Source: Letharia columbiana
Lineage: Eukaryota; Ascomycota; Lecanoromycetes; Lecanorales; Parmeliaceae
Assembly: GCF_014066305.1 (NCBI RefSeq)
Contig: NW_023501161.1
Span: forward strand, 1 to 25,570
Direction of reading: 5' to 3'
Length of the DNA: 25,570 nucleotides
This document shows, in pieces, positions 21,108-25,570 of this stretch. Under the pieces are notes generated by a model. It worked only from the letters and a program-made list of their open reading frames with translations. It searched no databases and was not told the DNA's origin. Made by a program: the position numbers and the translations under genes. The first letter of the stretch is position 1, and each line of letters begins with the position of its first letter.

Positions 21108-21355
21108 AATTACTCTAATATAATAGGCATAACAGACATGAAACAGTTAAGACCAGCATGCGATTTAGCAAAACCTCGAACATGGTATTTTTAAACGAAT
21201 TAAAACCATTCGATGTTTGACTACTACATCTTGGCAAATCGTCTCCGGTCGCGGTCTATATGAACTATGGATGTTTGGAGACATAGGGCAAGCAATAGGC
21301 GTGTATCTCCGGTCTATCAGCTATGGGGGTCATGGCTATTGAGAGAGGGGGATAG

Positions 21356-21520
21356 TATTACGAGCGTACCCTTAACATATTACTTAGCCCTATAACTAGC
21401 GGGCCTTAGCGGAGACATCTTCTACTATATTATACCTTCTTCCCACCTATATAGTTCGATAGTCTTATTATTCTATTCTATCTTACTTATACTAGTATCG
21501 TATCTATACTAGTTCTAATA
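21356..21520 (+). repeat. 3' LTR of the nested deleted Gypsy
   Basis: The least mutated LTR of the family in the window, keeping segments such as AGCGGGCCTTAGCGGAGAC. It is the best reference for the original LTR apart from its TG-to-TA first dinucleotide. Confidence 0.85.
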
Positions 21521-21525
21521 TCTAT

Positions 21526-22200
21526 TAAATCTATCTCGATAATATATTTAATACGTTAGATAAATCCTTTAGAAATTAAGAGACGTCGACTTTTAGATAA
21601 ATATTCTTAAATATAAATTTCACGTCTAGAAAATTAAATTTCTAGATTTACTAATATCTATAGACGGGTTACGAATAGACTCTATTAAAATCTAGGCTAT
21701 TATTAAGTAAATTATATCTATTAACCTTAAAGAGATATAAACCTTTATCGAATTTTATAATTTTTATCGATAATTTATTAGAGATTTCTCTAAAATAATA
21801 AAATTCATAATAAAACTTACGATAAAGAAAGCTATATTTAATTAATCTTCGATATATTAAGAGATCTTCTATTTTCTTAAAATTATTATTATTAAAGCTT
21901 TAATTCTATATTATTTTAATAAAATAAAGAAAGCTATTCTAGAGACTAACTCTTTCGACTATATTAATAAAGATATTCTTTTTTAATATAATAATAAGAA
22001 AGTACTTTACTTAATAGTCTTCTATAATAAAAACCTAATCTCTATCGAATATAATTACTAGATCTATAATAAGAAATTATTAATAATTATTCGCTATCTA
22101 GAATACTAGCGCTTTAAATTAGAATATATAAATATTTTTATTAAGATCTTTATCGATTATAAAGAATTAATATATTTTATTAAAAGAAGAAATCTTAATT
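21526..22200 (+). pseudogene. Gypsy reverse transcriptase C-terminal part and RNase H
   Basis: The catalytic motif reads Y-L-D-N at 21532-21543 (YLDD with the last Asp GAT/GAC to AAT). After a short gap or frameshift the frame gives YVR-IL-KLRDVDF, KFLDLLISIDGLRIDSIKI and FIEFYNFYR (21751-21790), the connection before RNase H. RNase H shows NY-IYNKKLLIIIRYLEY (22053 on), where the Glu of the usual Y-D-K-E is Lys, and IFIDYKEL (near 22146) with its Asp kept. All changes fit G-to-A mutation. It normally copies RNA to DNA and removes the RNA strand. Inactive here. Confidence 0.78.
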
Positions 22201-22479
22201 AACGCTAAGCTCGATATTTAAATATATTATTAAAATTTAATATAAAGATTATTTATCGATCTAGATCTTAGAATATTAAGATTAATATACTTATATAAAT
22301 AGCTAAATATAAACTAATCGATCTCGAGAATAAATAATTACGTTAATAGTATTAAATAATTCTTATCTCTAATCGATTAAAATTAAACGGCGAATATATT
22401 AATATATATATAATCGATAACTCTATTTATTATAAAGTAGTAGAGACTAATAAAAAAGACGAATATTATATAAAAATTC

Positions 22480-23850
22480 GTAAGACTATTATTAAAAATA
22501 AGAATAAGTTTCGAGGAATTACTCTTAGTAAATACTTCGTATAAGACGAGATACTTTACTATCAAAATCGTTTATAGATATTCGATAATATATATATCGA
22601 TGTTATTCGAGAAGTATACGATTAATTATTCTATAATTATTTCGAAATAATATATATTTATAAACTACTTAAAAGAGAATACTATTAACGAGATATAAGA
22701 ATTATTATAGTTATCTACGTTAGAAATTACTATATTTATTAGAGAGCTAAGATATCTCGCGATCGAGAGTATAGCTTATTATAGTCTCTATTAATCTTAT
22801 AAAAACGATAATAAGATATATCGATTAACTTTATTATAGACTTATTTATATTCGATAGCTATAACGCTATTTAGATAGCGATTACTTAGTTTACTAAGAA
22901 ACGTTATTATATAGTCTATTTCGATATCGATAAAGATATTATCGCTAAGAAGATAATTAATTTATTATTTAAGAAAGTATTTTATTTATATAATCTATCG
23001 ATCTTAATAATATCGAATCGAGACCTTTAATTTATAGCTATTATATAAAAGTTTTTTTATAAAAAATTAAATATTATAGCTAAGCTATTAATAGCCTTTT
23101 ACTCTAAAATTAATAAATAAATTAAATAAGCGAATTAGAATATAGAGCGTTATCTTCGAATATATTATAATTATATATAAGACGACTAAGTAAGATAACT
23201 ATCTATTATTAAGTTCGTCGATAATAATATTATCTTATCGACTATTAATATTCTATCTTTTCTCGCGAATAAGAGATTTTATTTTTAAATAACTTTTAGT
23301 CTAAATACTATCGACTATAAGACTATATATAAGCGTCTCGATATTACTTAAGCGAAGGATATTATAAATTATATAAAATAAGTTTTTAAGTATATTCGAA
23401 GTAATATAAACTACGCTTAAAAGACTATAGTTATATAAGTTAATAAGTATTAATAAAAGATTACTTTTTAAATAAGCGATAAGATCTTTTTAAATAATAA
23501 GAATATTATCTTTAATCGCTCTTCTCGTAAATTAGATTATAAGAAACTCGATTTATTCGAGATTATAAGTCTTATAAAAACTTTATATCGTTTAGAACTT
23601 TCGTTAATTATAAGAATCTATAACGTCTTTTATCTTAATCTCTTAAATCTCGCGATAAATAATCTCTTATTAAAGTAAATAAATTCTTTATCGAAATATA
23701 TTACTATTAATAATTAAATCGAATAGATTATTAAAGAAATATTTAATTTTAAATTAATTTATAGTCGTCTTAAGTATAAAGTTAAATAAAAAGATTTTAA
23801 TAATAACTTTATTTAATATAATACGGATGGCGGTAAATTCGAAAATTGCT
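22480..23850 (+). pseudogene. Gypsy integrase with C-terminal chromodomain
   Basis: The HHCC region lies at about 22609-22750 (IREVYD-stop-LFYNYF, then YVRNYYIYWRAK; His and Cys codons mutated to Tyr). The DDE core starts DISINFIIDLFIFDSYNAI near 22816 (first catalytic Asp as Asn), has SNRDL at 23013 with the second Asp kept, and a final Glu as Lys (NK-stop-IK-stop-AN). The GPF/Y-like module reads LFEIISLIKTLYRLELSL. The chromodomain reads IIKEIFNFKLIYSRLKYKVK with the Trp of K-W-K-G as stop, ending NTDGGKFENC. The TRIM at 23856 cuts it; the frame resumes at 25173 as LIDDFYKRYF. The chromodomain normally directs insertion to heterochromatin, which fits the setting. Confidence 0.78.
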
Positions 23851-23855
23851 GAAAT

Positions 23856-23996
23856 TGTCATGAGATGCGTCAGGGATACTCATAGGGCCACTAGCGTAGG
23901 CTTGGCACCGTACATATCTGCCTGCAGATCATATAGATAATTAACATCTTTTACAACACACACATATATGAGTCAAATCATAATGATTCCTTAACA
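23856..23996 (+). repeat. 5' LTR of the TRIM-like element
   Basis: 141 bases. It carries T or A at about seven sites where the 3' copy has C or G, plus three transversions and one 1-base deletion. Confidence 0.85.
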
Positions 23997-24082
23997 ATTG
24001 GTAGCAACATCTGGCCCTACTTCATAGGATATTCAGGCGTTATTTCAGACGTTTACGCAAAGTCTATATTAACACCTAATAG

Positions 24083-24832
24083 TGTAACGCTCCAAGCCGA
24101 TCCTTCAATACACTCGCTGTCATCGAGTACCTTTTGACAAAACCCACGTCCCACATCGATCCTTTCGCTAGGCCTATCGATATCATGAATTCATACGCTA
24201 AAAGACTCGCCTCATTCACGTCATAGCCACACGTATGTCCAAGTGCCTCTACCGTAGCCCGTGCTGGCTTTCATCGAGAATACGACCCTAATTTTCCATC
24301 TCCGGATCTGACTGTATGCTCAATATACGGTCTTGATCCTTGTGACTGGGATAATGACAATCCACTTGAATTCCACGCTACTCGATCACCGGACTATCCA
24401 TTTATACGTGCAATATAGTAGAAGAAGAAGCACCGAAATCAGAAGAATCGCCAGCAATATACGAGAAGGTCTCTACAAGCCGTTCAGCAAGCCACTCAGC
24501 CAGCTCACCAATCCACTCAGCAAGCCACTCAGCCAAAGCACTCAGTTAAGCAAGAGGAGGAACTACAACAGACAAATGCGGAGAACACTGCGGAGATACC
24601 AAGCGACAACAAGGCCACCATCATCAAGAACACGGCTCAACTCTCCATGATCCCACGTCAGGTCGCCACTCAGCAAGCGGAGAATGACACTGCAATTTGG
24701 CCTATCATCCCCACTGTATTGATATGGTATATCACTGCAATGACGACACAAGAGGAGGATCTACTACGACGATCACAGCCAATTGGGCCTCTGCAGAAGG
24801 AACATCGGACGATGCATATTTGGACGAATTGA
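24083..24832 (+). pseudogene. Gln-rich coding remnant inside the TRIM-like element
   Basis: One frame runs 250 codons from 24083 to TGA at 24832 with only three internal stops: TAG at 24224 and the pair TAG TAG at 24416-24421, all readable as former CAG. It gives IEYLLTKPTSHIDPFARPID, then FHREYDPNFPSPDLTVCSIY and DPCDWDNDNPLEFHATRSPD. From 24460 follows a Gln/Thr-rich part (QQATQPAHQSTQQATQP) and a short hydrophobic stretch WPIIPTVLIWYITAM. I recognise no family; a degraded gag or captured host sequence are both possible. A second frame (24697-25107) holds AYLDELKPSDVLL, the part shared with block X, so a frameshift or a composite origin is likely. Confidence 0.4.
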
Positions 24833-25025
24833 AACCGTCCGATGTCTTGCTCCGACAGTCATTTCATCATTCAAAAGTTTTCATTCCAGCAGGAGATTTC
24901 GTGGGATGCACACCACTAATTAGCCCGGTGTCTCCACTCCTTTCCAGTTTTTCGAAAAGCACACATGCATGCATGCATACTTCTTGCCATGAGGACATGG
25001 CATTTCTCTGTTTTTTGTGGGCAAT

Positions 25026-25167
25026 TGTCATGAGATGCCTCAGGGATACTCATAGGGCCACTAGCGTAGGCTTCGCACCGCACATATCTGTCCTGCAGAC
25101 CACATAGATAATCAACATCTTTTACACCACACACATATATGAGTCAAACCATGATGATTCCTTAACA
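25026..25167 (+). repeat. 3' LTR of the TRIM-like element
   Basis: 142 bases ending CCTTAACA, followed at once by the GAAAT duplication. Less mutated than the 5' copy. Confidence 0.85.
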
Positions 25168-25172
25168 GAAAT

Positions 25173-25570
25173 CTAATAGACGACTTTTATAAGCGATATT
25201 TCGAAGAGTCTTATCTATAAAGAATTAACTAATAGAATTTCGAAACTATCTCGAATACCCCGTTTTTAATTAAATTAAAATTATCCGATATCTTTATAAT
25301 AGCCTTATTTTTTTAGAGTCGAAAATCGATTTCTTAGATCTATATTAATCGAAAATTATATTATATATAATCTTTTACGTAGAGTCCCCTTACTAACTAA
25401 TATCTAAGTATCTTTTAAAGCTATAATACGTTATCTATAAATCTTACTATCGCCGTTAATAATCTCTATTAATATTAATTCTATATTACTCTATAGAGAA
25501 ACTAATTTAATATTAAATTAAGATTTTTAGCGCTTACGACTTAATTCGATTTAAGAGCCTTTAACTAATT
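25173..25570 (+). repeat. End of the Gypsy polyprotein and block X, continuing beyond the window
   Basis: The first 30 bases continue the chromodomain frame (LIDDFYKRYF). From about 25230 the sequence matches block X at 7150-7470 in the same orientation, with shared GATATCTTTA, CGATTTCTTAG and TTTTAGCGCTTA. X therefore is the 3' non-coding region of this Gypsy family. AT-rich and RIP-mutated. Confidence 0.6.

Larger units (their letters stand above)
19576..21520 (+). mobile_element. Deleted derivative of the same Gypsy family, inserted next to the RT active site
   Basis: LTRs at 19576-19740 and 21356-21520, both 165 bases. The flanking pentamers TCTAA (19571) and TCTAT (21521) agree at four of five bases. 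The interior (1.6 kb) keeps the leader and gag start (19741 to about 20060), then direct repeats, a TIR insertion (20619-21107), block X (21170-21235), and a purine tract GAGAGAGGGGGATAG directly before the 3' LTR. There is no pol. Rejoining the flanks gives D-F-Y-stop(Gln)-I-Y-L-D-N, so the insertion lies four codons before the YLDD motif. The 3' part of this element is far less RIP-mutated than its 5' part. Confidence 0.78.
23856..25167 (+). mobile_element. 1.3-kb TRIM-like LTR element in the chromodomain, TSD GAAAT
   Basis: Direct LTRs of 141 and 142 bases with intact TG...CA ends (TGTCATGAGATG...CCTTAACA), and GAAAT at 23851-23855 and 25168-25172. A candidate tRNA primer site TGGTAGCAAC lies two bases after the 5' LTR (23999-24008). 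The 3' purine tract is weak (GTGGGCAAT). Removing the element and one GAAAT restores the Gypsy frame. The interior is 1.03 kb, GC-balanced, with fragments of protein-like frames but no RT or integrase. RIP damage is light, so it inserted late or escaped repeat recognition. The LTR family differs from the other two in the window. Confidence 0.85.
12901..25570 (+). mobile_element. Ty3/Gypsy (chromovirus-type) retrotransposon, RIP-inactivated, 3' end outside window, with four nested insertions
   Basis: The order of parts is 5' LTR (12901-13064), gag with zinc knuckle, protease, RT, RNase H, integrase, chromodomain. This RT-RNaseH-integrase order, and the chromodomain at the integrase C-terminus, define the fungal Gypsy/chromovirus lineage. 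Nested elements lie at 14979-16772, 16929-18093, 19576-21520 and 23856-25167. For 14979, 19576 and 23856, deleting insert plus one 5-bp duplication rejoins the Gypsy reading frame. The element proper is about 5.8 kb within the window. Its frames are interrupted mainly by TAA/TAG at expected Gln and Trp positions, so it is dead. The 3' LTR must lie beyond 25570. Confidence 0.85.

Noticed and set aside
22383..22565. 60-codon minus-strand frame
   Set aside because: It is the antisense shadow of the Gypsy region between RNase H and integrase, open by AT-rich composition.
23856..25167. Segmental duplication of host DNA
   Set aside because: TG...CA ends, GAAAT duplication and frame restoration of the host chromodomain indicate retrotransposition.
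4631..25570. Mitochondrial DNA inserted in the nucleus
   Set aside because: AT-richness comes with Gypsy and LTR remnants and the loss of CA/TG; no mitochondrial gene or tRNA was seen.

Overview
The window is nuclear DNA of a filamentous ascomycete (Pezizomycotina). Three things indicate this: a gene with a short intron carrying fungal splice and branch sites, a Ty3/Gypsy retrotransposon with a chromodomain integrase, and long AT-rich blocks with the signature of repeat-induced point mutation (RIP). In those blocks CA/TG and CC/GG dinucleotides are nearly gone and TA is in excess, but CG survives. I could not fix the genus.

Layout. 1-4630 is GC-balanced. It holds one convincing host gene (minus strand, running off the left edge, 57-bp intron, signal peptide, Pro/Ser-rich linker, repeated C-terminal module) and a decayed plus-strand gene at about 2521-3684. 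From 4631 the DNA turns into a RIP-mutated transposon nest that continues to the right edge. It is broken only by less-mutated islands at about 11325-12005, 15740-16190, 20500-20660, 21000-21500 and 23830-25172.

Transposon nest. A TIR element (4631-5170) is followed by a minus-strand LTR element (5185-8177, target-site duplication ATTAT). Next come direct and inverted copies of a roughly 400-bp arm that build an 800-bp palindrome (9358-10155). A large plus-strand Gypsy element starts at 12901 and leaves the window on the right. It can be followed through gag with zinc knuckle, protease, reverse transcriptase, RNase H, integrase and chromodomain. Four other elements are inserted in it: a 1.8-kb LTR element in gag (14979-16772, TSD ATCGA), a foldback element with minisatellite arms (16929-18093), a deleted member of its own LTR family four codons before the YLDD motif of reverse transcriptase (19576-21520, itself carrying a TIR element at 20619-21107), and a 1.3-kb TRIM-like element in the chromodomain (23856-25167, TSD GAAAT). 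Reading across the gap with one target duplication removed restores the Gypsy frame for three of these, so the insertion order can be inferred.

Nothing mobile here looks autonomous today. The catalytic residues of the Gypsy polyprotein are hit by G-to-A or C-to-T changes and its frames are full of TAA/TAG. The only gene likely to be functional is the secreted protein gene at the left, about 3 kb from the edge of the AT-rich block.
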